A stretch of DNA of 20,451 nt from assembly GCA_023420745.1 (NCBI GenBank), contig JAEZVQ010000047.1, positions 1-20,451 of the forward strand, read 5' to 3'. Numbering within the stretch: the stretch's first letter is position 1; each line of letters opens with the position of its first letter. This document shows, in pieces, positions 7,782-15,831 of the stretch. This DNA comes from Actinomycetes bacterium. Lineage in GTDB: Bacteria > Actinomycetota > Actinomycetes > Actinomycetales > Actinomycetaceae. The notes under the pieces are model-generated. The model was not told where the DNA came from and did not search any database. It was given only the letters and a program-made list of their open reading frames with translations. A program made the translations under genes and the position numbers.

Positions 7782-8578
7782 TCGACGAGCCACAATCCCC
7801 ACCGCCACGCACGAGCGCTGGCGACTCCGTTCTCAGCGTCCACGACCTGCAGGTGACCTACACCGGCGGAGTGCGGGCGCTGACCGGAGTGACCCTCGAG
7901 GTCGATGCCGCGCGGGTGTGCGCGGTGGTGGGGATGAACGGCTCGGGGAAGTCGACGTTCTTCAACGCCATCATGGGGATCGTCCCCGCGCGTCGAGGAA
8001 CGATCCGCGTCTGCGGCGTCGATTCGGCGACGGCTCGGCGTCGCGGGCTTGTCGGTTACGTCCCGCAAAACGACGCCATCGACCGTCACTTCCCGATTTC
8101 CGTCGCGAATGTCGTCGCGATGGGGCGCTACGGCTTCATGGGGCCGCTGCGTCGGCTGCGACGCGAGGATCGCGAGGCAGTCGACCATGCCCTGGAGGTC
8201 GTTGGACTCGCCGACCTGCGTGAACGCCCCATCGGCGCGCTGTCCGGAGGACAGCGCAAGCGTGCCTTCGTGGCGCGTGCGGTGGCGCAAGGTGCGCAAC
8301 TCATGCTCCTCGATGAACCGTTCGCCGGTGTGGACTACACCTCCCAGGACGTCATCGTCGACCTCATGCGCCAGCTCGCCACCGAGGGCACGACGATGCT
8401 CGTGTCCACCCACGACCTCGCCTCCATCCCATCTTTTGCCGACGAGGTGGCGCTGCTCAACCGCGTCATCGTCGGACGTGGGCGACCCGAGGACGTACTC
8501 ACCCCCGACCACCTGGTGCGTGCTTTCACCGTGCCGCCAGATCGAGGACGGGATGCCGGAGGGCGTGATGCCGCATGA
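7778..8578 (+). CDS. Metal ABC transporter ATP-binding protein (Mn/Fe/Zn type)
   Basis: A 266-residue ABC ATPase that powers the metal importer. Walker A GMNGSGKS is at 52-59, the Q-loop region GYVPQNDAIDRHFPISVANVVAMGRYG is characteristic of the Mn/Zn subfamily, the signature LSGGQ is at 155-159, Walker B LMLLDE at 175-180 and the switch His lies in STHDL. The GTG at 7778 overlaps the previous stop by 4 nt and has GGAG at 7767-7770 as a ribosome binding site. The ATG of the permease gene overlaps this gene's stop (ATGA at 8575-8578). The C-terminal tail (about residues 250-266, rich in Arg, Gly and Asp) looks like a non-conserved extension. Confidence 0.93.
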   Translation: MIDEPQSPPPRTSAGDSVLSVHDLQVTYTGGVRALTGVTLEVDAARVCAVVGMNGSGKSTFFNAIMGIVPARRGTIRVCGVDSATARRRGLVGYVPQNDAIDRHFPISVANVVAMGRYGFMGPLRRLRREDREAVDHALEVVGLADLRERPIGALSGGQRKRAFVARAVAQGAQLMLLDEPFAGVDYTSQDVIVDLMRQLATEGTTMLVSTHDLASIPSFADEVALLNRVIVGRGRPEDVLTPDHLVRAFTVPPDRGRDAGGRDAA

Positions 8579-9462
8579 TGGCGCACCTCGCTGTCGACTG
8601 GTGGCTGATATTTGGGGAAATGTGGACACACGAGTTCATGGTGCGTGGCTACGTCGTCACCCTCCTCGCTGCCGCCGTGTGCGCCATCCTGTCATGCTGG
8701 CTCGTCCTCGTCGGCTGGTCGCTGATGGGCGACGCGCTGTCCCACGCAGTGCTCCCCGGCATTGTTATCGCCTACTTCATTGGTGCCCCGTTTTCCGTCG
8801 GCGCGCTCATCGCAGCACTCGTCTGCGTCGGTGCGATTGCCCTCGTGCGTTCGACCTCGCGGGTCAAGGAGGACGCGGCAATCGGGGTGGTTTTCACCAC
8901 CATGCTCGCATTCGGGTTGGTGTTGATCTCCGTCCACCCCACGCACGTCGACCTCCAGCACATCCTGTTCGGCGACCTCCTGGGCATCACCCGTGCCGAC
9001 ATGATCCAAGTGCTCGTCCTCGCCCCGCTCGCCGGCGCGGTCGTCATTGCGAAGAACCGTGACCTCACGCTGTTCGCTTTCGACCCGGCGCACGCGGCAA
9101 CGATCGGGCTGTCAACGAAGAAACTCTCCGCCCTGCTGCTCACCTGCCTTGCCTTGACGGTGGTCGTTGCCATGCAGGCAGTGGGGGCGATCCTCATTAT
9201 CGCGCTGCTGATTATCCCCGGAGCCACCGCGTTCCTCATGACGACGAGGTTCCAGCGGATGCTCGTCATCGCCCCGCTGATGTCGGTTCTCGCCGTCACT
9301 GTCGGCATCTACCTGTCCTACTGGTTGAACACGGCGTCGGGTGCGACGGTCGTCACCGTTTACGGGGTGATTTTCATGATCGTCTACCTCGCGTCGCCAC
9401 TCGGACTGCGAGCACGCTACAGCAGGTCGGCGCGCAGTTCCTCCGCCGACCGGGGCGAATAG
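8575..9462 (+). CDS. Metal ABC transporter permease (ABC-3 family)
   Basis: A 295-residue integral membrane protein with about eight hydrophobic helices, the channel of the Mn/Fe-type importer. Family features include GWSLMGDALSHAVLPGIVIAY near residue 43, GDLLGITRAD, and LTVVVAMQAVGAILIIALLIIPGATAFLMT. The start is ATG 8575 or the adjacent ATG 8578; the first gives the 4-nt ATGA overlap with the ATPase. The last 46 nt overlap the end of the minus-strand ddh gene, so its C-terminal residues (ARYSRSARSSSADRGE) are encoded opposite the C-terminus of Ddh. Being polar and basic, this tail may tolerate that constraint. Confidence 0.92.
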   Translation: MMAHLAVDWWLIFGEMWTHEFMVRGYVVTLLAAAVCAILSCWLVLVGWSLMGDALSHAVLPGIVIAYFIGAPFSVGALIAALVCVGAIALVRSTSRVKEDAAIGVVFTTMLAFGLVLISVHPTHVDLQHILFGDLLGITRADMIQVLVLAPLAGAVVIAKNRDLTLFAFDPAHAATIGLSTKKLSALLLTCLALTVVVAMQAVGAILIIALLIIPGATAFLMTTRFQRMLVIAPLMSVLAVTVGIYLSYWLNTASGATVVTVYGVIFMIVYLASPLGLRARYSRSARSSSADRGE

Positions 9463-10412
9463 TATGCGGGTGGGATGTCGAGCACGGTCACCGCGCCGGT
9501 TCGACCCTCGCGTGCCAGCCGTGCCGCGGCACGTACTGTTGCCGTCACCGTCGCCCCGGTGAAACCCGGATTGGAATCGAGGTCGAGGCTAAAGCGGTAT
9601 CGCTGCACCACGCCCTCACTCGTCTCCCCGCTGCGAATGACGTCGCCACCGTGGGGCATCCCCGCGTGGTCGCGGCGCAGCACCTCGGCATCGACGAACT
9701 CCACCGTCGTGTCGTAGTCGGAGAAATAGTGTGGCATCGTCTGGATTTGCCGGGTGATGTCGTCGCGGTCGGCACCATCTTCCACCGCCACTACACATTC
9801 GCGGCGGTGCTTGTCGCGCGTCGACAGCGGCGTGTGATCCCCGGCGAGGACAGCGTCTCGCGCCGCGTCGATCGGCACCGTGTACTGCACCGCCCCGGTG
9901 ACGCCGGGGATGCGGCGAACCGCGTCAGAATGACCCTGAGAGACACCTCGACCCCAGAAGGTTTCCGTGCGCCCGTCGGGCAAGATTGCCTCGGCGATCA
10001 CGCGATTGATGGAGAACAAGCCCGGATCCCACCCCGTCGAAATCACCGACAGGTGGGACGATTCGCGCGCCACCTCATCCATCCGCGCGAAATAGGTGGG
10101 GATTTTCGCGTGGGTGTCGAATGAGTCGACGGTGGAGAACAGTGAGGCGAAGAACGGGCCTTGCTCATCAAGGTCGGTGGCGGAACCGCCGCACAGGGCA
10201 CAGACATCGACACGATCGACGAATCTCGCCGCCTCCTCAATCGCGACAACGGGGGCAAACTGCGCGTCGACCGTGCTGGGGTCGCGGCGAGAGAAGATCG
10301 CCACGAGTTCCATATCGGGTGCGTCGTGTACGGCGCGTTCGACGGCGCGTCCAAGGTTTCCGTAACCGGCAATAGCAACGCGGATCGGCTGAGTGGGACG
10401 AGGATCGGTCAT
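9417..10412 (-). CDS. ddh: meso-diaminopimelate D-dehydrogenase
   Basis: A 331-residue NADPH-dependent enzyme that converts L-tetrahydrodipicolinate and ammonia directly to meso-diaminopimelate, the one-step branch of lysine and peptidoglycan precursor synthesis. Visible signatures: Rossmann GYGNLGR (16-22), STGWDPG (125-131), and WGRGVSQGHSDAVRRI (153-168), which is highly diagnostic for Ddh. The length is near the family norm of about 320-330. The ATG at 10412 is preceded by an AAGGAG site with good spacing. It lies 42 bp downstream of the PAP2 gene on the same strand, so it is probably co-transcribed with gluQRS and that gene. Its 3' end overlaps the metal permease by 46 bp on the opposite strand. 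Confidence 0.95.
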   Translation of the reverse strand: MTDPRPTQPIRVAIAGYGNLGRAVERAVHDAPDMELVAIFSRRDPSTVDAQFAPVVAIEEAARFVDRVDVCALCGGSATDLDEQGPFFASLFSTVDSFDTHAKIPTYFARMDEVARESSHLSVISTGWDPGLFSINRVIAEAILPDGRTETFWGRGVSQGHSDAVRRIPGVTGAVQYTVPIDAARDAVLAGDHTPLSTRDKHRRECVVAVEDGADRDDITRQIQTMPHYFSDYDTTVEFVDAEVLRRDHAGMPHGGDVIRSGETSEGVVQRYRFSLDLDSNPGFTGATVTATVRAAARLAREGRTGAVTVLDIPPAYYSPRSAEELRADLL

Positions 10413-10454
10413 GGCTCACTCCTTGGCAAGTCGCGGGAGTGAACGCGGGATGCG

Positions 10455-11288
10455 TCACTCTCCGGAGGTGTCAATGGAGAATGATTGTGGCAAAGCGCGA
10501 GGAGTGCCCGGCAAGGTGTCCACTTGGTGAGCAGTGCCGATTGACCTGGTATCCTCACGCGGCGCGGTATCCTCACGCGGCGCGGTATGCTCACGCGGCT
10601 CGGCGGTGAGTTGGTGGCGTGGACGATAGTCGAGCGTGTAGCGACCGGGGGCAGCAAACCCCCAGGCGCGGTGAGCCAGCCAAACCCCGGTCGCGCCAGC
10701 AATCGAACCGGCGGTGACGTCGGTAACGAAGTGTGCGCCGACGTGGACGCGAGACGCCGCCACCACGATGACGAGGAGCGCAGCAATGACGAGCGCCGCG
10801 GTGCGACGCTCCAGCGACACCACCGTGACGACAAGGGCAAAGAAGAACCCGGCAGCGAAAGCGGTGTGACCGGAAGGAAAAGACAGCGTCCCGGTTTCTG
10901 GCGCAATCGGGTGGACAATCACCCCGCGACCGGGGCGCGGGCGCGCAACGATTGGCTTGACAATGGCGGCCGCCGCCCAGCCGGCGAGGACGAGGGAGAG
11001 AAAACGCAACGCTACCAACGCGCGACGCGTCCACGCTCCTCCAGCGGCGACGGCGAGGATGGTGGCGGTGATCAACGTGAGCACTACCGCCCACAGCGGA
11101 GAGAACCCAATCGCGATGGCGAGCGCCACCTCGGACAACACCGGGAAACGCCGTTCGGTCAGCCACGTTGATACCCCGTTTTCCCAAGAGAATACGCGGG
11201 TATGGACGACAACCATGCCGAAGATCGCGACGGCGACGACAATCACCGGCGCCACCCAGAAGGCACGCGGAATCGGGCGAGATATCAT
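10455..11288 (-). CDS. PAP2 superfamily phosphatase, membrane-bound
   Basis: A 277-residue integral membrane phosphatase. All three PAP2 motifs are visible: KPIVARPRP (KxxxxxxRP), PSGHTAF, and SRVHVGAHFVTDVTAG (SRxxxxxHxxxD). They lie among about six hydrophobic helices, and the likely substrates are lipid pyro- or monophosphates at the outer face of the membrane. I chose the ATG at 11288 (MISRPIPRAFWVAPV) because it begins just before the first helix. A longer reading to 11429 would overlap the gluQRS 3' end and adds only Arg-rich sequence. The C-terminal tail of about 60 residues after the last helix is polar and holds a six-residue repeat (APRED/HT) from an 18-bp DNA repeat. It lies 31 bp after the gluQRS stop. 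Confidence 0.9.
   Translation of the reverse strand: MISRPIPRAFWVAPVIVVAVAIFGMVVVHTRVFSWENGVSTWLTERRFPVLSEVALAIAIGFSPLWAVVLTLITATILAVAAGGAWTRRALVALRFLSLVLAGWAAAAIVKPIVARPRPGRGVIVHPIAPETGTLSFPSGHTAFAAGFFFALVVTVVSLERRTAALVIAALLVIVVAASRVHVGAHFVTDVTAGSIAGATGVWLAHRAWGFAAPGRYTLDYRPRHQLTAEPREHTAPREDTAPREDTRSIGTAHQVDTLPGTPRALPQSFSIDTSGE
10548..10601 (+). repeat. Three tandem copies of an 18-bp unit within the PAP2 gene
   Basis: Units GGTATCCTCACGCGGCGC at 10548-10565 and 10566-10583 are identical. The third, at 10584-10601, differs at two positions. On the coding (minus) strand each unit adds six residues of the type REDTAP or REHTAP to the hydrophilic C-terminal tail of the phosphatase. Because 18 is a multiple of three, copy-number change would leave the frame intact. 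Confidence 0.95.
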
Positions 11289-11319
11289 GGCCGCCAGTCT
11301 AGCGACCGTCCTCGCCACC

Positions 11320-12228
11320 TCACAGCGTCGGCGGGTGGAATACCCACGGGTCGCGTGGGATTGCATCGAGGTCAAGCCGTTCACCGAGCACCTCGAGCGA
11401 GCGCGCCTGCACGCCGAGCGACCCTGCAATCGCTTCGATCACGTCCTCGCTCGACCATCCCGCATCGCCGAGTTGCGTCAGCGTCACCGCACCGTCACGT
11501 TTCGCCAGGCGCGCCCCTGATTCCGACAGCACCAGAGGCACATGCACGTAGGTCGGAGGAGCCGCGAAACCGAGAAGAGAGCCAATGTAAGCCTGAGTTG
11601 GTGCAGTGAACAGAAGATCATCACCGCGCACTACCTGGTCAACACCCTGCGCCTCATCATCGACGACAACCACGAGGTTGTAGGCAATCGTGCCGTCACC
11701 GCGCTGCAGGACGACAGCATCAATCGGTTCCGTCACCGTTCCCGCCAAGACATCGTCAACACTGAAGGAATCGACGTCGGGATTGAGGCGCAACGCCGGG
11801 TGGCGACCGAGCGAAGCGAGGCGCTCGCGGTGCTCGCGACGCTGTGATTCGGTGAGGTCGCGACAAGTGCCCGGGTAGAAACCGGGACGCGAGTGCGGGG
11901 CTGCGCTGGCTGCGGCAATGTCACGTCGCGAACAGTAGCACTCAAACAGATACCCGCCCTCGCGCAGTGTTTCGATGGCGGCGAGGTGCGCGGCGTGGCG
12001 CGTCGACTGAAATAGCGGCGGCTCATCCCAGGTGATGCCGAGCGCAGCGAGGTCGCGCAGCTGGCGTTCGGCGGCGCCAGGTTGCACCCGGTCGATATCC
12101 TCGACGCGGATCACGAAACGACGCCCACTTCGCCGCGCCCACAGCCACGCCAGAACCGCGGTGCGGAGGTTGCCGATATGGAGATCCCCCGACGGGGAGG
12201 GTGCGAAACGCCCCGTGGCACTCATCAT
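11320..12228 (-). CDS. gluQRS: Glutamyl-Q tRNA(Asp) synthetase
   Basis: A 302-residue paralog of the glutamyl-tRNA synthetase catalytic core that lacks the anticodon-binding domain. It attaches glutamate to the queuosine at position 34 of tRNA-Asp. The class I motif HIGN is at 17-20 (FAPSPSGDLHIGNLRTAV), and the zinc site typical of GluQRS is intact (C97, C99, Y118, C122). A LAKRDGAVTL segment occupies the KMSKS-like position. The length matches the stand-alone family, not full GluRS. The start is ATG 12228 or ATG 12225, preceded by a GAGGAAGG site. First gene of a probable gluQRS-PAP2-ddh transcript. Its substrate implies that the organism makes or salvages queuosine, but no queuosine genes are in this window. 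Confidence 0.93.
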   Translation of the reverse strand: MMSATGRFAPSPSGDLHIGNLRTAVLAWLWARRSGRRFVIRVEDIDRVQPGAAERQLRDLAALGITWDEPPLFQSTRHAAHLAAIETLREGGYLFECYCSRRDIAAASAAPHSRPGFYPGTCRDLTESQRREHRERLASLGRHPALRLNPDVDSFSVDDVLAGTVTEPIDAVVLQRGDGTIAYNLVVVVDDEAQGVDQVVRGDDLLFTAPTQAYIGSLLGFAAPPTYVHVPLVLSESGARLAKRDGAVTLTQLGDAGWSSEDVIEAIAGSLGVQARSLEVLGERLDLDAIPRDPWVFHPPTL

Positions 12229-12389
12229 GCGACACCGCCTTCCTCATCCATCCTCATCCGCGCGTGTGCGCGAGGCAATACCCACAGGATACGGGCGCAA
12301 TGACTACTATATGGACAGTTGCGAACCGCCCGACCCGCGCCCCCTAGCATCGGACGAAGATAGCGACAGGCGAGAGGAGGTGGACGCGC

Positions 12390-13382
12390 GTGATCGAACT
12401 CGAACACCTGACGAAAACGTATCGAGTACGAGGACGCGACGATGTCCATGCCCTCCGCGACGTCAATCTTCGCGTCGAACCGGGATCGATCCACGGGATC
12501 GTCGGTCAGTCAGGTGCCGGGAAATCGACGCTCATCCGCTGCCTCACAGCCTTGGAAGAGCCGAGCGAAGGGCGCGTCGTCGTCGACGGGCGTGACCTGT
12601 CCACGCTGTCGCACGCGCAACTGCGTGAAGCGCGGCGTTCGATTGGCATGGTGTTCCAGTCAGCGAACCTCCTCGATGCTCGCACAGCACTCGACAACGT
12701 CGCCTACCCGCTGAAAATCGCGGGGATCGGTGCCGCCGAGCGCAATACGCGGGCGCGTGAACTCCTCGACGTGGTCGGACTGTCCGGGCGCGAAGATGCC
12801 TATCCGCGTGAGCTTTCCGGCGGGCAGCGTCAGCGTGTCGGGATCGCTCGTGCCCTCGCTGCGAAACCACAAGTCGTGCTGTGTGATGAACCGACCTCGG
12901 CGCTCGACAGTGAATCGACACGGCAGGTGCTGGCACTCCTCAACCGAATCCGACACGACCTCGGGGTGACCATCGTCATCATCACTCACGAGATGGCAGT
13001 CGTTCGCGAGATCTGCGACGCTGTCACCCTCCTCGAACACGGTCGCGTCGTAGAAACCGGGACGTTGCGCGACATTATGGGCAAACCCCATTCGCGCCTC
13101 GCTCGCGAACTCGTCCCCGTTCCCACGCTCGACGACGCACACGTGCCCGACGGAGTCGTCGTCCTCGACGCGCTCTTCACCTCCACCCCCGGCGTCCCCA
13201 CTGGCGCGCGCGTCCTCGCCACCGTGTCGCGATTCAATGCCGACGTTGCCGCCGGCACTTTCGAGACCCTGTCAACACTCCAGGTCGGGCGCCTCGCCCT
13301 CACTGTCGACCGCGACCGCGTTGACGAACTGATGACCGCGCTCGCTGGGGAACACGTGGTCGTGGAGGTGAGGCGCCGATGA
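12390..13382 (+). CDS. metN: Methionine ABC transporter ATP-binding protein
   Basis: A 330-residue ABC ATPase of the methionine importer. Walker A GQSGAGKS is at 39-46, signature LSGGQ at 142-146, Walker B VVLCDE at 162-167, and the switch His at 200 (ITHEM). A C-terminal NIL-type regulatory domain (about 255-330) is present, the domain that binds methionine and lets it inhibit transport in MetN proteins. The GTG start at 12390 follows a strong GAGAGGAGGTGG site. The stop overlaps the metI start (ATGA). A TACTAT hexamer at 12305-12310 in the 161-bp divergent spacer from gluQRS could be a -10 element, but no clear -35 accompanies it. I saw no recognisable SAM-type riboswitch in the leader. Confidence 0.93.
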   Translation: MIELEHLTKTYRVRGRDDVHALRDVNLRVEPGSIHGIVGQSGAGKSTLIRCLTALEEPSEGRVVVDGRDLSTLSHAQLREARRSIGMVFQSANLLDARTALDNVAYPLKIAGIGAAERNTRARELLDVVGLSGREDAYPRELSGGQRQRVGIARALAAKPQVVLCDEPTSALDSESTRQVLALLNRIRHDLGVTIVIITHEMAVVREICDAVTLLEHGRVVETGTLRDIMGKPHSRLARELVPVPTLDDAHVPDGVVVLDALFTSTPGVPTGARVLATVSRFNADVAAGTFETLSTLQVGRLALTVDRDRVDELMTALAGEHVVVEVRRR

Positions 13383-14131
13383 CCGCCATGACAACGATTG
13401 CTCACGCGCTCACCGTGCTCACCACGCATACCCAGGCACAGATTGACGCTGCTGCGGTGGCGCAGGCGGGTCTGTTCGATTCTGCCGTGCTCCAGGAGGC
13501 ATTCTGGCCAGCGGTGGCAGAAACCCTGCTAATGACCGTCGTGTCGACACTGCTGATCGTGGTCATCGGCACGCCGCTCGGGCTTGCCCTCGTCGCGACC
13601 GCTCGCGGCGGACTGGCGCCGAACCGGGTGGTTCACCAGGTGCTCGGCGTCATCGTCAACGTCGGACGCTCGATTCCGTTCATTATCTTGATGATCGCGG
13701 TACTGCCGCTGGTTCGCCTCATTATCGGTACCGGTCTGGGGTGGCAAGCCGCGGTTGGACCGCTCGTCGTGGGAGCTGTCCCGTTCTTTGCACGCCTCGT
13801 TGAAACCGCGATTTACGGTGTCGAGGCAGGCAAAGTCGAGGCCGCGCACATGATGGGAGCGACACGCTGGCAGATCATGTTCGGCGTCCAGGTGCGCGAA
13901 GCACTGCCGGCACTGATCCAGTCCGTCACCGTGCTGATGATTACCATCATCTCCTACTCGGCGATGGCGGGTGCCATCGGTGGAGGCGGGCTCGGTCAGC
14001 TCGCCATGAACTACGGCTACTATCGGTCGGACTACGCGGTGCTGTGGCTGGCTGTCGCCGTGATCGTCATCATCGTCCAAATCATCCAAGTGATGGGTGA
14101 CATGGTTAGCCGGCTGGTGGATCACCGCTGA
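13379..14131 (+). CDS. metI: Methionine ABC transporter permease
   Basis: A 250-residue permease with about five hydrophobic helices. The EAA loop that contacts the ATPase is clear (VEAAHMMGATRWQIMFGVQV), and the MetI-like segments NVGRSIPFIILMIAV, SYSAMAGAIGGGGLG and NYGYYRSDYAV are typical of the D-methionine permease family. It starts at ATG 13379, overlapping the metN stop by 4 nt. A second in-frame ATG at 13388 is possible. The N-terminus of about 35 residues before the first helix is longer than in many MetI proteins. Confidence 0.93.
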   Translation: MTAMTTIAHALTVLTTHTQAQIDAAAVAQAGLFDSAVLQEAFWPAVAETLLMTVVSTLLIVVIGTPLGLALVATARGGLAPNRVVHQVLGVIVNVGRSIPFIILMIAVLPLVRLIIGTGLGWQAAVGPLVVGAVPFFARLVETAIYGVEAGKVEAAHMMGATRWQIMFGVQVREALPALIQSVTVLMITIISYSAMAGAIGGGGLGQLAMNYGYYRSDYAVLWLAVAVIVIIVQIIQVMGDMVSRLVDHR

Positions 14132-14205
14132 GCGGCACTACCAGTCGGAGACACTTTCACACCGACACCACTCATCAGATTTTGGATTAGAAAGACGACA
14201 TCATC

Positions 14206-15036
14206 ATGACTATTTCACGTGCCCGTTTCCTGACCGCCACTGCAGCCGCCGCGATCCTCGCGCTCAGCGGATGCTCAACGAACACCGCGGGAACCTCCAG
14301 TTCAGCAAGCGCCGACGGCGTCACTACGATCACCGTCGGCGCCAGCCCGACACCGCACGCGCAAATCCTCCAGTTCGTCAAAGACAACCTCGCCCAGGAT
14401 GCTGGGATCGACCTCAAAATTGTCGAGTTCACCGACTATGTCGCCCCGAATGAGGCGCTCGCCGCCGGTGACCTCGACGCGAACTTCTACCAGACCGTGC
14501 CGTACCTCGAAAGCGAATCGAAAGCACGCGGCTACCAGTTCACGCCCGGACAGGGGATCCACCTCGAGCCCCTCGGCGTCTACTCGCAGAAGGTCAGCGA
14601 CATCGCCGCGCTCAAGGACGGCGCGTCCGTCGGCATCATTTCCGACACGCAAAACCAGGCGCGTGCGTTGACGCTCCTCGCGCAGCACGGGCTAGTCGAG
14701 CTCCCGGCGTCGGGGGACATCAACGTCCACACCGTTGGCAATCCGCGCACCCTCGACTTCCACGAGATCGAAGGACCGCAGCTGGTGCGCTCACTGCCTG
14801 ACGTCGATATTGCGGTGATTAACGGCAACTTCGCTCAGACGGGCGGACTGTCGGCGGCGAAGGATGCTCTCGTCATCGAATCGCCGGAGAACAACCCGGC
14901 TGTCAACGTCCTGGTGTGGCGTGCGGATGACACGAACCCGGCGATTGCCACCCTCGAAAAGCTGCTCCACTCTGACGCCGTGCGCGACTACATCGAAAAG
15001 ACGTGGTCGGACGGCGCGGTCATCCCGGCGTTCTGA
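14206..15036 (+). CDS. metQ: Methionine ABC transporter substrate-binding lipoprotein
   Basis: A 276-residue NlpA/MetQ-family lipoprotein that captures methionine outside the cell. The lipobox LSGC places the lipidated Cys at 23, after a hydrophobic core. Family motifs include TVGASPTPHAQIL, LKIVEFTDYVAPNEALAAGDLDANFYQTVPYLE, GVYSQKV and DIAVINGNFAQTGGL. It lies 74 bp after metI. Only a weak purine run (AGAAAGACGA) precedes the ATG, so it may be expressed from the upstream genes with a modest initiation signal. A very strong hairpin follows the stop. Confidence 0.93.
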   Translation: MTISRARFLTATAAAAILALSGCSTNTAGTSSSASADGVTTITVGASPTPHAQILQFVKDNLAQDAGIDLKIVEFTDYVAPNEALAAGDLDANFYQTVPYLESESKARGYQFTPGQGIHLEPLGVYSQKVSDIAALKDGASVGIISDTQNQARALTLLAQHGLVELPASGDINVHTVGNPRTLDFHEIEGPQLVRSLPDVDIAVINGNFAQTGGLSAAKDALVIESPENNPAVNVLVWRADDTNPAIATLEKLLHSDAVRDYIEKTWSDGAVIPAF

Positions 15037-15065
15037 TCGTTCGCGATCTGCGCTCGATTACGTGA

Positions 15066-15108
15066 AATCGCCCTCGCTTCGTGATGTGGTCACGGGGCGA
15101 GGGCGATT
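15066..15108. terminator. Strong bidirectional hairpin between metQ and upp
   Basis: AATCGCCCTCGC (15066-15077) pairs perfectly with GCGAGGGCGATT (15097-15108) over 12 bp, with a possible inner stem CGTGA/TCACG (15080-15084 with 15090-15094). It lies 30 bp after the metQ stop and about 80 bp beyond the upp stop. There is no U-tract on either strand, so it would act as a non-canonical terminator or a 3'-end stabiliser. Confidence 0.7.
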
Positions 15109-15143
15109 CGTCGTGTGATGAGAGCGGATTAAGGCACGCTTTT

Positions 15144-15199
15144 CCACTGCTGCCCTCGTCAGGGCACGATGCCACTGCTGCCCTGGTTAGGGCACGATG
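15144..15199. repeat. 28-bp tandem duplication spanning the 3' end of upp
   Basis: Copy 1 at 15144-15171 and copy 2 at 15172-15199 (each CCACTGCTGCCCT.G T.AGGGCACGATG-like) differ at only two positions. Each holds a small hairpin TGCCCT-N4-AGGGCA (15151-15166 and 15179-15194). Copy 2 contains the upp stop and its last codons; copy 1 re-encodes the same GIVP-stop ending downstream. A degenerate partial copy (TTAAGGCACG) seems to lie at 15129-15138. Confidence 0.9.
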
Positions 15200-15825
15200 C
15201 CATATAGGCGGTCGCCGGCATCGCCCAGCCCGGGCACGATGTAGGCCTGGTCGTTGAGGCGCTCGTCAACCGCGGCCGTGACGATGGCAACGTCCGCGCG
15301 GTCACCGATGGCGTCCTCGACGCAGCGCAGCCCTTCCGGCGCGGCGAGCAGACACAGGCAGGTGACGTTGCGTGCCCCGCGCTCGAGCAGGTAGTTGATC
15401 GCCGCGACCATGGTGTGACCGGTGGCGAGCATCGGGTCGAGGATGAAGCACTCGCGCCCCGACAGATCCGCCGGTAGACGGTTCGCGTAGGTTTCGACCG
15501 CGAGGGATTCCTCGTCACGCTTCATTCCGAGGAACCCGACTTCCGCCGTCGGCAGCAGGCGCGTCATCCCTTCGAGCATCCCCAGCCCGGCACGCAGAAT
15601 CGGGATGACAATCGGACGCGGCTCAGCGAGAACCGTGCCCGTGGTGGCGCAGATCGGCGTTTCGATGTCGACCTCGGTCACCGAGACGTCGCGAGTTGCT
15701 TCGTAGGCGAGGAGAGTGACGAGCTCGTCAGCGAGCTGTCGAAATGTCGAGGACGGCGTGCGCTTGTCACGCAACACGGTCAGCTTGTGGAGGATCAGCG
15801 GGTGATTCGCAACATGGAGGCGCAT
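15187..15825 (-). CDS. upp: Uracil phosphoribosyltransferase
   Basis: A 212-residue cytoplasmic salvage enzyme that makes UMP from uracil and PRPP. The N-terminus [20 protein letters not shown] is typical, [14 protein letters not shown] is conserved, and the PRPP-binding loop [12 protein letters not shown] and the C-terminal [17 protein letters not shown] match the family closely. The ATG at 15825 gives the usual family length; longer in-frame readings upstream are not needed. TACGGT lies exactly 6 nt upstream of the ATG on the coding strand and no ribosome binding site is visible, so the transcript may be leaderless. The final codons and stop fall in the second unit of a 28-bp tandem duplication. 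Confidence 0.96.
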   Translation of the reverse strand: MRLHVANHPLILHKLTVLRDKRTPSSTFRQLADELVTLLAYEATRDVSVTEVDIETPICATTGTVLAEPRPIVIPILRAGLGMLEGMTRLLPTAEVGFLGMKRDEESLAVETYANRLPADLSGRECFILDPMLATGHTMVAAINYLLERGARNVTCLCLLAAPEGLRCVEDAIGDRADVAIVTAAVDERLNDQAYIVPGLGDAGDRLYGIVP

Positions 15826-15831
15826 AGCTCT

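Noticed and set aside
6918..7808. Minus-strand open frame of 296 codons opposite the metal-binding lipoprotein gene
   Set aside because: It mirrors a clear metal-binding protein and has low-complexity composition with no motif.
10548..10601. CRISPR-like array
   Set aside because: The units are contiguous with no spacers and are in frame within a coding region, so they are a coding tandem repeat. No CRISPR array was seen anywhere in the window.
11289..11429. N-terminal extension of the PAP2 phosphatase
   Set aside because: It overlaps the gluQRS 3' end and is Arg-rich. The ATG at 11288 begins just before the first membrane helix.
12229..12389. SAM or methionine riboswitch ahead of metN
   Set aside because: No SAM-type core or convincing terminator/antiterminator pair could be seen in the short leader.
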